Made by a program: the position numbers and the translations under genes. Source: Limanda limanda (Eukaryota > Chordata > Actinopteri > Pleuronectiformes > Pleuronectidae). Taken from it: DNA of 64,000 bases. Below the pieces are notes generated by a model. That model saw nothing but the letters and a program-made list of their open reading frames with translations, did no database searches and was not told where the DNA came from. The DNA lies in the NCBI RefSeq assembly GCF_963576545.1, contig NC_083636.1, forward strand, positions 5,380,356 to 5,444,355, in the 5' to 3' direction. Positions 40,221 to 60,835 of this stretch are shown here, piece after piece; position 1 is the stretch's first letter; every line of letters starts with the position of its first letter.

Positions 40221-42647
40221 TGGCGCCGATGGTCGAGCCATCCCCCCGCCCGCCCTCTCCTCCTCCTTCTCCTCCTCCTCCCCCTGCCTCACCCACCACC
40301 ATCCCCCCCCCGGACCAGGAGTAGGGTTCCTCCTCTTCTCTTTTTTAAGAATCCCATCTCCAACGAGGGACGGATAACGTGACTATTTTGGATTCTGGAG
40401 AACCTGTCTCCTCCTCCTCCTCCGTCGTTTTCAAAACAATGATACCGTCACGTCTGCGGGTCTGTTTTATACTTTGTAAAAATTATTATAAATAAGAAAA
40501 ATATATATATGGAAATAAAAAAATCACACGACAAACACGAGTGTCATCATCGGAGGACTGAAAGGAGGACGGAGAGAAGAGGAGGAAGACAAAGTATTGA
40601 GCCATCGTTTTCATCTTTGAGGAGAAGAAGCAGAGACCATCAGATTCTAACTGTGTGGGGGGGGGGGTAAACTGTGATGATGTCACATTTGGACACTCAG
40701 CGCTGTGATCGGGACAATCGTGGACCGGGAGAGACTCGGGACACTTGAGCCCTCTCTGGACTCAGGGCGGGACTAACTCCGGGGGGGGAGGGGCCTGACT
40801 CGACTGAACACATCAGGTCTTGCACTAGCTGTTAATTTTCTTTTTGTTGTTATTTTTTCTCTCAGTGTGAGCGTTCTGGAAGTGGAGGCGGGTCAACAGG
40901 ACTGCAAGTGTTCAAAAAAACAAACCTCAGGTCTCTGCCCCGATTCCAACCAGTACAACCATGTCTTACTCTGTTAGCACTGTGCAGCATCGGGAGGGCG
41001 GGGGGGACGGGGGGACGCGTCCGTCCAACAATCAGCCGTTCGGTCCAACGTCCCGATCGATGAAGCTCGTTACGTACAATCTGCACTGTTCAATCTGCAC
41101 ATAGGAAAAAAACACGCCGGCTGCTCAGGAGCTTCGGTGGAAGAAGCTCTGGAAACCGGCCGGTGCAGAAACCCGGAGAAACTCGTTTTCACCGAAATCT
41201 GACCACGACAAACTGACACGGCTGGGAAACCATTGAGCTCGCCGGTCTCATTCCATCGGCCGCTTCGAGCTCCTTCTCCTCCGTCGCTCGTCCGACCTCC
41301 ATTTCACACGAGAAGCTCGGCTCTCACCATTCAACACTTCCACCCTCAGAACTCAGCTCCTTCATACAAACCTCATATTTACTTGTACAGAAAGTTACAA
41401 CCATTCACAGTATTGACGTTGTGTTCAGTTTTCAGTTTTAAACAACAACCATGCACACAGATTACCTCTGTTTCATCCTCGGACCTTCACCTTCGTCGTT
41501 TCACCGCTTGCAGGAGGCGGCGGGAGAGAGAGAGAGAGAGTGTTGTTGTTGTTGCAGCAGAGCCATCTTTGTTTTTTTATTTTTGTTTTGTTTATTTTGT
41601 TTCTTACGTGGCACTTAACCTCATGACAGCGGAGTCGGGTTCCGAGTCGGAGAGCTGACGTCGACGCAATTGACCTCCGGGGGCGGAGCTTGGCCCGGGG
41701 CCCAATCAGGAACGCCCCCCCCCGGTCCTCGTCCTCCTCCTCCTCGGAGGGGACACGCACAGTCGCTCTCTCTGCACTTCTCTGGACAAACCAAGTGTTA
41801 TTCAAGATGAACTGAAATTTTTGAAAAAAAGGAAAATGTCTCCATGTCGTGTATAAATATGCTTTACGCCCATACTCTGCTTTTTTCATTTCCTCTGCTT
41901 GTTCTTTTTCTTTTCAACGCTGCAGCTGCTGCAAATCTATGCATCCAGTGCATTTCCAAAGATTGTCCACAGAGCGGCTGCATGTTCGTACGGCCGAGTC
42001 CTTTTAGAGCGTGTGTGTGAGATGTGGGTCCACGAGGACGGGAATAGAAAAATGTAGTGCAGGATGTTCCACACGATTCAGATAATCTGGTGTTTTCAGC
42101 CTTAAGTGATGTCATTGCAAACAAACAGCGAGTAACCCTCAGTTTTAATGGAACAGTGGAGTTTAAGGGCACGTTTAGATAATAGAAGAGTAAAGGATTA
42201 AGATTTGCTTCTGTTTTTCCCACTTTCCCATCAGTTCATGGCGTGAGCGAGTGTATGGAGTCTTGAGAGCGCCGCGTCTATAATCAAAATAGCAAAATAT
42301 AACTGAAAAACCTAAAAAATTAATCAGATTTGCTATTTCATTTAAACTCCAAAGCCAAAAAGCTAAATTTTCCAATTAAATATTCGACTTTTTCTTAATT
42401 AAATAATAATCCAATTTAAAAATCGAATCACAATAACAAAACTTAATAATCGTCATTATTCCACGTGCCTGATATTTTCTATCAAGTTTTGTTCGCTGCT
42501 TTAGCGTCGATACTTTCATTAAATGGCCGCTTTCATTTAAAGCAGTTAAAGCGTCACGTTAAAGTCAAGTGAAGCTGTGATTGGCCAGTTCTCGCCCCCA
42601 AGTTTATTACAGTTATTTCCCACAATTTGTCAACTTCACGAATCTCA

Positions 42648-42653
42648 AATAAA
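42648..42653 (+). terminator. Candidate rxra polyadenylation signal AATAAA
   Basis: Canonical AATAAA 2.4 kb after the rxra stop. It is the first strong hexamer not inside an A-rich run. Later hexamers exist, so this may be a proximal site. Confidence 0.35.
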
Positions 42654-42952
42654 GTCGAAATACAGAAGGTTTGGAAAAAGACCACCCTCAGGATTCTATG
42701 GCGGCCCGGACCATAAGGGCCCGTTACTCCTCCTCTGAGAAACTGATCCCCAGACGTCCGATGAACTTTTTCCTTATGAAGGAAAAGAAAAGAAACAACA
42801 GAGAAAGCTCGGAGCCGGTTCAGATGGCAGCTTTGAAATGTCAGATAGTGTCGGCTTCAAGCGGGATTACGACCTTTTACCTTCAGTCTCTGAGCAGTTT
42901 GGACAGGAGAGAGAGAGATAGAGAAAGAGGTGGCCAGGATTCAAGGAGCTGT

Positions 42953-42970
42953 GAGCGCCCTCTAGTGGAA
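42953..42970 (-). promoter_or_regulatory. CTCF-like motif
   Basis: The minus strand reads TTCCACTAGAGGGCGCTC, a good match to the CTCF core CCACNAGRGGGCGC. It lies in the rxra 3' UTR region. Confidence 0.4.
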
Positions 42971-44779
42971 GAGAAGCGGCGCTGCAACATTACTTGAATA
43001 CTTTCCCAGTGTTATTATCACCGATGTTGTTCTGGATCAGACAAACCGAAAAAAAAAGTAGCAATAACTTGTGGCTCGTTGTTTTTATTCTGAATCGACA
43101 GTTTAAAAAATAAAATGGATGGTCTGTGTTATGACTTATTATCCAGGTGACAGTATTGACTGCCAGCTCCAGCTCAGTTTACAGTATTTATATTCTGGGG
43201 AAATGATTATTGTTTGTTTAAAGAAAATAAGCAGTTTGGTGAAAAGAGCTTTTTTTCTTCTTCTGTGAGACCAGTTAAGATTTGTACCTTTTAGAGAAAA
43301 GCAGATTTTAATGAGAAGCACTCAGGAGATCCCAGGCCTCCGCCAAGGCCGAGCCGTCCCATCACATTCTGCATAACTGATCTCATAATGTTAAAGAAAG
43401 TGAAAACACACATTCCTGGATCTGGCCCCTGATTGGAAACAGCACTAATATTGAAGGGGTTCTTCCCTGAACCATATTGCATCCTTGTTTTTTAGAATAA
43501 AGGACAAGATGGAGAATATCTCTTGTACTTTTGAAGCTCTTTATGCACAATTTAAGTTACCAACTACCGGCAGATGTGAGGGACATAACTTCAGTTGTGC
43601 TTTGGCCACTGATCAACGATACAGGCCGAACCTGAGAACACGCTGAGGCTTAAAGGTGAATCTTAAGTTTCATGGAAATCAAAAACAAACTAAATCCTTG
43701 GCGGAGGGAATCGAGAAAAAGCCAGTTTTTGTTTTCCGACCTGACTCGAAGAAGAATCTCCTCGTGCTCTTTGTTGTGATGCAGTGTCCTGCTCTGACTT
43801 CACTGTGACCGGTGACCACAGGTATCTAAAGCCATAACGACGTGGGAGCTCAACTCCCTTTTGCAGGAAAACGGACGGACAAGGATCTTCTCCGACGACG
43901 AGACACAGAAACGATCGCCCACAAGAATGCTTTATAACATAAAGCTATATTTTGTTAATATGTATATGTGTATATATTTATAAATATATATCAACAGATC
44001 TGTTGATTGGGAGAGAGAGAGAGGGGAGGGAGAGTGTGTTTCAGACCAAACTGCTCGGCGCCGGGTTTACTTCAACTCAGTTTCACAATGTTATTTCTCC
44101 ACAAATATCTGAGAGGGTGTGTTGTTCTTTGCTTCTCGACCTCGAGTTTATTAAAAATTTTAAATCTTGATCAACCAGCAGCTCTGAACTCAAAAGGAAC
44201 CAGCTCCTCAGCAGTTTGTTGGGACCTCAAAGAGAAAAAAAACAATAGAGAAAAACAAAACAAAAAAAAAAGGTTTAAAAGTCTTTAAAAAACCCTCTGA
44301 AATGTGTGTTGCTTGGCAATTCAATGTTCAAACAGTGTAATCAGGAAAAGCTGAGCTCGTGACACAATCACTGCTTCTTCGTTGCATAGGCGGTAAAAAT
44401 GTTCAAGTAAAAAAAAGTGAAAAGAAAAAAAAAACACTTGGAAAAAAGATCTATTTTTGTACAAAGGTAATTTTATCCCTCGCTTCTGTGCTCTGTTCTT
44501 TGCCTTTTCTTCTGTGGGCTGTTGTATACGTTGTGGAAAAAGCTTATTGGACGAAGGCAAGAGAACTTTTTCTGGTGGAAGACGAGAGGAACATTCGACG
44601 CCGGCGCCTCGGTCGCTGCGTCGCCTTTCACTTCGCCATTTTCAATCTGTCGCTGCAAGATGGGAATGTCTTCTTTCATTATATTTTTGTCTATTTTTCA
44701 AAAACAGGGAGGTGGAATTTTGTCATCTGTTCTTTGTGGGTTGTTCTCTAATGTTCTTTCATGGACTGAAAAAAAAGTT

Positions 44780-44785
44780 ATTAAA
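44780..44785 (+). terminator. Candidate distal rxra polyadenylation signal ATTAAA
   Basis: ATTAAA lies in an A-rich context 4.56 kb after the stop and 1.1 kb from the wdr5 stop, which leaves room for tail-to-tail transcripts. Confidence 0.3.
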
Positions 44786-44870
44786 AAAAACTTAAAAGTG
44801 ACTCGGCTGCTGCCTTTTGTTACAGATGGAAAAAAATGCTTTTGCTCACGGACTCAGTGACATGAAACAT

Positions 44871-45886
44871 ACAAAAACTGTTTTTATTAAGTTGAAGGTT
44901 GTTGCTGTTAGATGTAAAAACTTATTCCACAAAGGATCCAGGTAAGTGAAGAACAGGCCGGCGGCTTCATGTGCAGAACTACGAGCTAAACGAGGAGCAG
45001 AACTTATAAAGAAATAAAACAAAGGCAGCTAAAAGAAATCACAATACACGTGTAATATATACAAATCCTACAACACAACAGAACTGCACTTGGTCACTGT
45101 GGTAAACTTAAAAAACTTGGGGAATTTGTGAGTTTGAAGAGGAAGGATCTCACTTAAGGGACCGATAAATTAAATATTAAGATGTTTTAAGTGACTTCAT
45201 TGTTTCTTGAGGCATTTTTTGTTTTGTGTTCTTTCGAGTTTCAAAGTAAAAGATCTGGTTGTTGCCTGAATAATCAAAACAGAACTTAGAGAAACTGTTG
45301 AAATACAATCTCACTAAAGCTAAATTGAGGTGACTTTTGATATAAAGGGGAATAAAGGATTTGTAATAACAGACAAAAGGGCCTTAGGTGCCTTTTTTGT
45401 ACTTAAAGCTCCCTGTCCGTCACCTCTTCACTTTAAGTCATTTAGATTCTACAAACTTAGACAAATATAAAATAAAAAAAGGCAAAATAAATGATACTAA
45501 AAGTCCAAATGACCGTTACATTTATTGTACAACAGCAGAAATGTCAGCGAATGTGGGAGTTTGTATGAATCGAGAACATCAAGGTTAATGCAGGGTTTGC
45601 AAAAAAAAAATACTGAAGAACAAGAGCGTTGATGTGAAGTTGAACAAAAGTCGACCGGTTTCCCTCACGAGAACGAAAATCTGGCGTGTGTGAAATATCT
45701 CGTACGTGTCCACTGTCTCACCGCTTGGCTCGCCGTGCTGAATTTCATTACCTGCTGCATCCAGCAGGAGCTCTCCGTTAGAATAAAAAGTCCTTTTACA
45801 TCAAAATGTGGGGAAGGGGGAAGGGGGCGGGGGAGACAGAAAGAGACTTGAGTGAACGAGGGGATCCCAAAAAGATCCAAGAGGGC
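44871..45886 (-). other. wdr5: wdr5 3' UTR and rxra-wdr5 convergent junction
   Basis: AT-rich and no open gene. Minus-strand AATAAA hexamers (tttatt on the plus strand) are at 45521-45526 and 44882-44887, so the wdr5 transcript may end near 45.5 kb or reach the distal rxra 3' end. No snRNA or tRNA was recognised in the gap. Confidence 0.4.
45521..45526 (-). terminator. Candidate wdr5 polyadenylation signal AATAAA
   Basis: Canonical hexamer on the minus strand, ~365 bases after the wdr5 stop. A second lies at 44882-44887. Confidence 0.4.
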
Positions 45887-48985
<3,099 letters not shown>

Positions 48986-49017
48986 GGTGAGGGAACAGGC
49001 AGCGACTGTGCACAATC

Positions 49018-51174
49018 CTGAGACCAGAGAAGAGGCAGGTGATGAAGATAAGATCAAACTTTATTGATCCACTCACCGGGCGAAATTCTATAGTTACAGC
49101 AGCAGCCAGGTCAGAGTAACAGGATGAAATATATAAAAACAAAGGCAAAACAATGAACATAGAAAAATGTCCAGTATTTATACATTTTAACTGTAGTGGT
49201 GTGTATAGAAATGTTATAAAGTAAAGTGCAGTGGCACGAGCAAGAAGAAAAACTGTTTGTATATAAATATAAGGACATATTGTGTAAAAAGTTATTTTCT
49301 ATTCAATGAAACAGTGCAAATAGTGAGATCAAAAACAGATGTTTAAGATCAACCAGATACAAGGATAACCAGGATTACGCAACCCTTGAAGGTACCAACT
49401 ATAAAATACAATTTCTAAAATTTCTAGGACTGCAAAGCAGCGCTGAGCACATGCATTTTGAAGCGTTGCATGTGCTTTGCCTGAAAAAAATAACTAATGA
49501 CTGAGGGAATATTGGCACCTAGAGCTGTTCAGGCTTGGACTCTGATCAAGAGATGATCAAGAGAAGAAGTTTGGTGGTGATAGGACAATGAAGAGTGCAG
49601 ATATTATGACAACATCGTCTCCTTTGGCGAAGGATAAACGTTTGCAGTACCTCAATTTTACACGGTTTGAAGTAATTGTCCCAGTTCTAAGAGAGAGAGA
49701 GAGAGAGAGAGAGAGACTTCACCTTTGAAAGACATAGAGATTCCTTTGACCTATAACCACTTCCACTGCAGGAGTGGAGCTGTTTGTTTACGCCTCAGCA
49801 TCAAAGGATTCATGGTCCATGTATGTCCACGATACAGAACATGGTGTTTTAATGTTGTGTAATAAAACTTTGAAGCCACGCCACGGTCACACCCTATGAT
49901 GAAAAATCGATCTTTGAGGTAGTTTGTAGCTCCATCTTGTTGTGATGACACTCATCTCAATTTGAAGTCGATCTTATGTAAGTCCTGGGACAAGCACCTC
50001 AAAGTAAAAATGTGGAATATGGCCACTAAATGTAGAATAGCAGGCTTCCTGTTGCGTTTTTCAAATGGCACCTATAGACTTTCTTGTTAGTCTGGTTGTG
50101 ATAAACATGTGTGTATCGATTTTTGTGAAGATCGGTCAATTTTGCGGGTCTAGGGCGCCAAAATTCCTCCAGAATACGTAAATTTTCACAACTTTAATTT
50201 GCCTGAATAATAATATTAATCCTGTCTGTCAGTGCTTGGGCCCTAATAACCTGCAAGAGTCTGAATCAGCATAAAAGGTTTTGAATAAAACCATCGTTCA
50301 AAACAAATAGTCTCAGATTTTAACGTAAACACTGAGTGACACATTCATATTTACTGAATCTGCAATTACACTAATTGATTTTGTAATAATTGGTGTCCAG
50401 AATACGAATAATAATGATCTGACACTGGAATCTCTTTCATAAAAAATATGTATAATTAATATTCTTATGGCAGATTTGATGATCTAAACGATTTGACACT
50501 TAACTTGTTGTTATTTAGATGTGTTTGCTAACCATGCTAACGGTGTAAACACTCGGTTCACAGCCACGTAGCCACTCGGAATTAACCTGCACCCACTTGT
50601 ATTTAATTAAATCTGACATTTGCACTGTTATGAATGATATAGATATGTATTTTATTTAATTACATGGTTTTAAACTTCGTGACGTGTTAAGCTGCCTCCC
50701 CCGGACGGGCTGTGCATGTAGCTGTCAGCTAGCTTTAGCATGCTAACAGCTAATCGGCCTTGTTGCTGGTGAGCAGAAGTAAACAGAGACGTTTTACACG
50801 GTCAGTCGCTGCTGGTGTTTGTTTATTTGACATATTTTTATTGTAATTTTTGTTTTAAATGTTATAAATGTGTAAAACGAGGCGTCAGACAGAAGCTAAA
50901 GCAGAGCTGCTCGAGTCAAAGTGATGCTAACAGCGTAGCGTGCCTCCGCTGCTTCCACCGTTAGCATCTTAGCTCCCGGCTAATAAAGAGATGAACGCCT
51001 CCATGTTGGATTCACTGGTTTTATACGGGGGGCTCAATGGCGTGAGAGAGGGGGTTCCACTGGTTTGTAAAAAAATTTTTTCAAAATGATGCTGTTGACA
51101 AATGTGCAGAGCTCCAGCGGAGCAGCGGCCCTCCATTCAAACAATGAGGGGATCGAACACGCGGCGCTACTCAC
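49018..51174 (-). other. wdr5 5' intron
   Basis: Non-coding between the ATG exon and the presumed first exon. Contains a reversed LINE-like tail (49043-49150), a GA repeat at 49690-49716 and AT-rich DNA. No exon recognised. Confidence 0.6.
49043..49150 (-). mobile_element. LINE-like 3' end, reversed
   Basis: AAACTTTATTGATCCACTCA and CCGGGCGAAATTCTATAG is the reverse of the AATTTCCC...GGGGAT(G/C)AATAAAG tail form seen at 59390-59418. Confidence 0.5.
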
Positions 51175-51440
51175 GGTGTTTGCAGCAGCTCCCGCGGGCG
51201 CAGCGTCGCTTCTCGTCGGAGGCAAGAGAGAGAAACACTCGATCATTGATTCACCAGATCGTGTACAAGGCTACAGCGGCTCGTCGTGGCGCCCGTGGAA
51301 GGTTCGACTCCCGGGGAAAAGAGACGAAGAAGAGAGGCAAGGGGGGGAATGTTCTGCGGCCGCGGCCCTTCTGAGCATGCGCGGACCGCTCAGAGGCGAC
51401 GGAGGGAGACGAGGGACATTGTTAAATCAAAACACTCATC
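51175..51440 (-). promoter_or_regulatory. wdr5: Probable wdr5 5' non-coding exon and core promoter
   Basis: This is the only GC- and CpG-rich block upstream of wdr5. On the minus strand it ends in a consensus donor, CACC|GTGAGTAGC, at 51174/51175. It could splice to the acceptor above 49017 that begins the ATG exon. A GAGCATGCGCGG motif near 51375 resembles half of an NRF1 site, common in housekeeping promoters. The transcription start is inferred, not seen. Confidence 0.45.
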
Positions 51441-51458
51441 TTCTATCTACCTGGATGG

Positions 51459-52806
51459 TTTGAAGTCATTGAGTTTGTTTAATTGACGTTTACATTCAAA
51501 AAAACGTTTAATTTAAACTAAAGTCTCACTTTTTAAAGTCCTAAAAGTTGTAAATATATTTTATTCCTGTACACACATGATATTATATTATGGGAACAAG
51601 TTATTATCTAGTGGGAACAAGATGATTAACTAGTGGGAAGACGTTTATTTATCTTGTGTGGACAATATTTAATAAACCGTGAACACAGGGTTAAAGGGAT
51701 AGTTAGAATAAAATAAAATAAAATAAAAGTTTATTGTCAAATGCACCAAATAACTTAGCGTCATTAGAGCTGTGACAGTCTTATAACCTGGCAGGCAACA
51801 TCTACAGTAGACGGGCAATACAAGATAAACGAGGGTTTTCTCTGGGTGGAGTGCAACATCCACCGACGTCAGGCTTCTTAACGACCGGTAAGACAGCTTT
51901 TATCAAGTAAGGCAAACATAAATAGAAATATATTCCACCTTTTTTTTAAAAATGTAATATACCTTATTCTCATTTTAATTACTTCCCTGATTGAGCAGTG
52001 TATTTCAAAGTATCACATTAATACCATTGGTTGTATTCATATGAAAATTCCCTGGAAAGCTGCGGTGATTCACAAACTTAATCTTAATCACCCTTTGTTT
52101 AAAAAATAGCTGTGAAAACACCAATTGGCCACTAGGGGGTAATGGTGAGCCAGCCCTCCCTGCTACACGCTGCTCGCAGGACAATAATGAGCTGAGGAGC
52201 ATGTGGAGGAATCTTTGCCGGAGGAAAAACATGTTTTGATCATGAGAGTCAATTTGTCATAAGTGCTGGATGTATGTCGGCTTTTTGTTTGTCTTGGCTC
52301 CGCCCCCTGGATTTTTATTTGCATGTTACAACTGGTTTATGAACCATGAGATGTTTGCCAATGCACCAGAATGTTATTAAACAGGTTTTAGTTGCTAATA
52401 TGCATAACCACTTGCTTAAGGGGATGTTTGAAATGTTTGAAGTCTTTGAGTTAGTTTTAGTGATGTTTACATTCAAAAAAACGTTAAATGTAAACTAAAG
52501 TCTCACTTTTTAAAGTCCTAAAAGTTGTAAATATATTTTATTCCTGTGCCATCAAGTTATTATATTATGGGAACAAGTTATTATCTAGTGGGATCAAGAT
52601 GATTAACTAGTGGGAAGACGTTTATTTATCTTGTGTGGACAATATTTAATAAACCGTGAACAAAGGGTTAAAGGGATAGTTCAAATAAAATAAAATAAAA
52701 TAAGTTTATTGTCAAATGCACCAAATAACTTAGCGTCATCAGAGCAGGGAAATTATTATGAAATGGCAAGCAACATCTACGCAGTAGACAGGCAATACAG
52801 GATAAA
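51459..52806 (+). repeat. Duplicated ~370-bp block between wdr5 and brd3
   Basis: Copies at 51459-51828 and 52435-52806 share TTTACATTCAAAAAAACGTT, CTAAAGTCTCACTTTTTAAA, ATTATGGGAACAAGTTATTA, GACGTTTATTTATCTTGTGT, repeated AAAAT units and GTCAAATGCACCAAATAACT. The 600 bases between hold a CTCF-like motif and no gene. Confidence 0.85.
52126..52144 (+). promoter_or_regulatory. CTCF-like motif between wdr5 and brd3
   Basis: TGGCCACTAGGGGGTAATG: the left 14 bases match the CTCF consensus, while the right part does not. Confidence 0.3.
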
Positions 52807-53399
52807 AAAATAACACATAACATAAAACATAGTACAAACAATCTAAATTTAATTGAAGGGCTAGCAGCAGTTTACAGGGTGAAGGAGTGAGGAATATACA
52901 AATTAAATCGTATGCATATATGTGTAGTAAGTAATTAGTAAGTGTAGATGTATGAGTTGGGGAGCAGAATGTACAAAAATACAGTGTTGCAGCCAAATCC
53001 AATAGGATTGAAGTAAATTGGACTGAATCACACTAGTGGCATCTAGGGGAATAAAACACAAACATCTTCTATAAATTAATATATTTTTTGCAATTTACAA
53101 AATTGTCATATTTTTTAGGGACCTTTGGGAACAGTGACTTAAGAACAAAATTTGAGGAAGACTTCTGGAAAGCGGCTATAGATGCTGATCGTTATATTTC
53201 AGCTGGCACGTTTATTAATCATAAATGAAGGTGTGGTAACTTATTTAAATCAGATTTGGATATTTTCAATGTCAGGACAACAAAACAATACAGAAGTAAT
53301 GTGGGGAAAAAAAATCTATGAAATCCTCTGAATATTTCTCTATATTTTCAGTAATGTCAAAGTTTGTCATTACTTACATTTTTAAGCTAATATCTCCAC

Positions 53400-53650
53400 G
53401 GCCTTGCCAGCATAGGTGTTTGTGTCAGTACAGCCTCCGGGCCGGCAGGGGGCGCTGTCGCAAAGAGAGCACCGCTCTGTCTCCTTTACGGCGGGACAAC
53501 TCGTCGCTTGCAGCGCTGACGCTATGTTGTCGTGTTGTGATGCTAACAGGGCGGATTCTGCACAGGCTGTTTCCTCCCGGGTTTGCTCCAGAGGCTAAGT
53601 TTGGACGAGCTGGTGCAAAGGAAGAAACTTAAGTAGCTTCTCTCGTACGT
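53400..53650 (+). promoter_or_regulatory. brd3: Probable brd3 promoter and 5' non-coding exon region
   Basis: A CpG-containing block about 1.6 kb upstream of the brd3 ATG, in otherwise AT-rich DNA. It carries a CTCF-like core at 53439-53457. The ATG exon has acceptors upstream (CAACAG near 55086 or TTGCAG near 55127), so a non-coding first exon is expected. Its exact position is unknown. Confidence 0.35.
53439..53457 (+). promoter_or_regulatory. CTCF-like motif at the presumed brd3 promoter
   Basis: GGGCCGGCAGGGGGCGCTG matches most positions of the CTCF consensus, including CAGGGGGCGCT. Confidence 0.4.
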
Positions 53651-55213
53651 TTCACTTTCACTTTCAACTCCTCGTTAAAAACCAGCAACTGTTTCGCTTG
53701 CTAAGTTTTAAGCTAGGTTAGCTTTCCGCCTAGCTTCAGGGTTAGCATCAGGTTGAGTCTCACGTTAGCTGCACGTTAGCAACAGGTTAGCTTCCCGCCG
53801 CGAAGCATCTGTTTGTAAACTTAGTGCTTGTTTAACGAACCAGTACTTGTTGTGTTGTTATTAAAACATGCACAACGTGTGTAACGACGTCTTGAAAGTA
53901 TCTTTTAAGTGGTTCTGCGGAAGTGAACTTTGTCCCCTAGCTTAAAAAAGTTGCTGACAACAACGTCACGTAGTTGTACTTTTGCACGTTTAACCGTTGA
54001 GTTAGTGCTTGTTGTTGACCTGTGCTGCAAAAACAAACGGAAATACTTTGTGTATCTTGTAACTTTATGTCTTATTTCTTGTGCATTTTACATGTATTAG
54101 CTTCATGCGTTTAATATCTAAAGCGATAGCCCCCCGCCCTCCCTCCGTCCCTCCCTCCGTCCCTCCCCCCAATCCAGCCATAGAAAGCAACTATTGCAAA
54201 CTTTTGCCATTAAAATAAGAATAAGCTAGAAAAGTAACATTGCCAATTTTGAAATTCAAGTAGAATAAAATAATAAGCAATCCTCCTATGCACCGAAATG
54301 TAATTTTAAGTGTTCCTTCCACCAGTTTTGTGGTAATTTGTCCAGTTGTTTTTGTGTAGTTCTGCTATAACTAACAGATGAAAACACAACCTCATTGGCA
54401 AACATAACAACTAGAGCAAACTCTTCAGTCACTACTTGCGATTCCCGCTTGCTAGTTAAATAAAAGTAAAAATAACAAACAAAAAACACGTGAATTGATC
54501 ACCAACTTGGATATGCACCCGAGTTCATACTCAGGTGAACTGGCGGTTAAACTGAAACTATGGATTCTGTTGTTTACAGACTTGTTCAAGTGTATTTGTC
54601 TTTGTCCACACTGTTTGTTTTCTGTCACATTTGATGGGCGTGGTCGCTAAATTCTTAAAACATGTTTACAAAGAGCGGCACCTTTCATTCAAACCTGTCT
54701 GTAAAAATAATCATTAATCTTATATTTACATACCTGTTTCAGTGTTTAAAAAGTAGCTCACTGTTTCATAGGGTTCACAGACTGTGGTTGAATAGCAAGT
54801 ATCATCTAGTGTTTGAAAAGTCACTACATTACATTATGTTAAACTTACTATTTTGCATACATTTACTCCTTTGAGGCATCTGAAAGTTTCTTTTTAGATG
54901 GATTCTGTATTTTAAAATCTCCAGTGTGCAGCAGCTGCTCAGATTTGGAGATTAATTGTTCTCTGAATATTGTCATGTTTGATTTTGACAAGATTCAATC
55001 ACAGTAGCATTACAGCACATTGCCAGCAGAGGCTCCCATCCCCCGCACTGTCCTAACCTGTCAATCTTCTTCATATACATCAACAGGGCCCCTAGTGTGG
55101 CATGAAAACAATGCTCGGAGCTTGCAGATGTTCCCCCGAAGCTGTTGACGAGTTGACAGAGGAAAGCTACACAATCCACAGAAGATAACGACTCTCGACA
55201 GCCTGTTGCCGTC
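53651..55213 (+). other. brd3 5' region upstream of the ATG exon
   Basis: Non-coding. 54130-54170 has a C-rich (CCCTCCGTC)-type repeat. Otherwise AT-rich. Probably a 5' UTR intron. Acceptors near 55086 and 55127 may start the ATG exon. Confidence 0.5.
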
Positions 55214-60087
<4,874 letters not shown>

Positions 60088-60398
60088 CAGCTGAACTCTT
60101 TATTTATTTCTTCTTCTGCGACCAAATGAGAGTCCCTCAAAAGTGTTGAACACCTTTATTTTTGTATTTGTTTCATGTTCGCTGTGTTGGAAATTTTAAA
60201 CTTCCCTCTTCGTTGTTTTTTTTTTTTTCGGGGTCAGTGTGGGCTTTTCTCGTTCTCTGTATTTATGTTTCAAATACTCTTCACTGGCATTTCTCATCCG
60301 ACGCTATGAACCACAGGAAAGCCTGGCAGCGTACGTCCCGATATCTGGATTTAAAACCAACATCTTGTTCCTGTCATCTGTTCTGTCCAAACTGTTTA

Positions 60399-60404
60399 AT
60401 TAAA
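60399..60404 (+). terminator. Candidate brd3 polyadenylation signal ATTAAA
   Basis: ATTAAA 312 bases after the stop, followed by a T-rich and GT-containing stretch. No better hexamer lies before it. Confidence 0.45.
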
Positions 60405-60835
60405 GGGTTTTTTCTGCCGATGTTCTGTCTTAACCAGGTTCCTCACTGAGGGAGGGGAGGGGAAGGGGGAGGGATTGAGGGAGCTGGCTGTGATTGGCTG
60501 ACTAACTGGGCTGGGATTCTTATCTAAGCAACAATAGAATTCCTCGGGTCGGGCATGCAGCCAGGAAGGAAAGATCATCTTGACCTGCAGATACTTTTAA
60601 CGGCCTGAGGAAGCAAATGTGTTATCTCGGTGGAGAAAGGTTCACTATTGAACCAGCGTGCAGGAGGAACTTCACTGATAAAGACACACAGCTCAGATAT
60701 ATATACGTGTAGCAAACTGATGTAAATAGAACAATTAGCGATCCTGTGTGCAACTGTTGTGACCGATAAGCAATATTTCAACCCTGTAGTAGGAGCATAG
60801 AGTAACAAGGTTAAGAGAATATGCCAGAATAGACT

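Larger units (their letters stand above)
40221..44870 (+). other. rxra: rxra 3' UTR and terminator-proximal region (end uncertain)
   Basis: No gene is seen between the rxra stop and wdr5. The first ~100 bases are C-rich, then a mixed AT-rich sequence follows. AATAAA-type hexamers occur at 40514, 42648 and 43496, ATTAAA at 44780, and AATAAA at 45013, so alternative polyadenylation is likely. RXRA mRNAs in other vertebrates carry multi-kilobase 3' UTRs. An ACTGTGA heptamer (miR-27-type seed match) is at 40671-40677. GAGCGCCCTCTAGTGGAA at 42953-42970 resembles a CTCF core. A stretch near 43690 resembles the CCTTGG-ended repeat family seen at 6.7 kb. Confidence 0.5.

Noticed and set aside
44800..45886. 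Possible U6atac snRNA gene between rxra and wdr5
   Set aside because: In human, from memory, RNU6ATAC lies near WDR5, so I looked for it. No segment here resembles U6atac.
51260..51340. tRNA-like B-box GGTTCGACTCC at 51301
   Set aside because: The flanks do not form a T-stem (GAAGG against CCCGG), and no A-box, anticodon arm or acceptor stem fits. It lies in the presumed wdr5 first exon.
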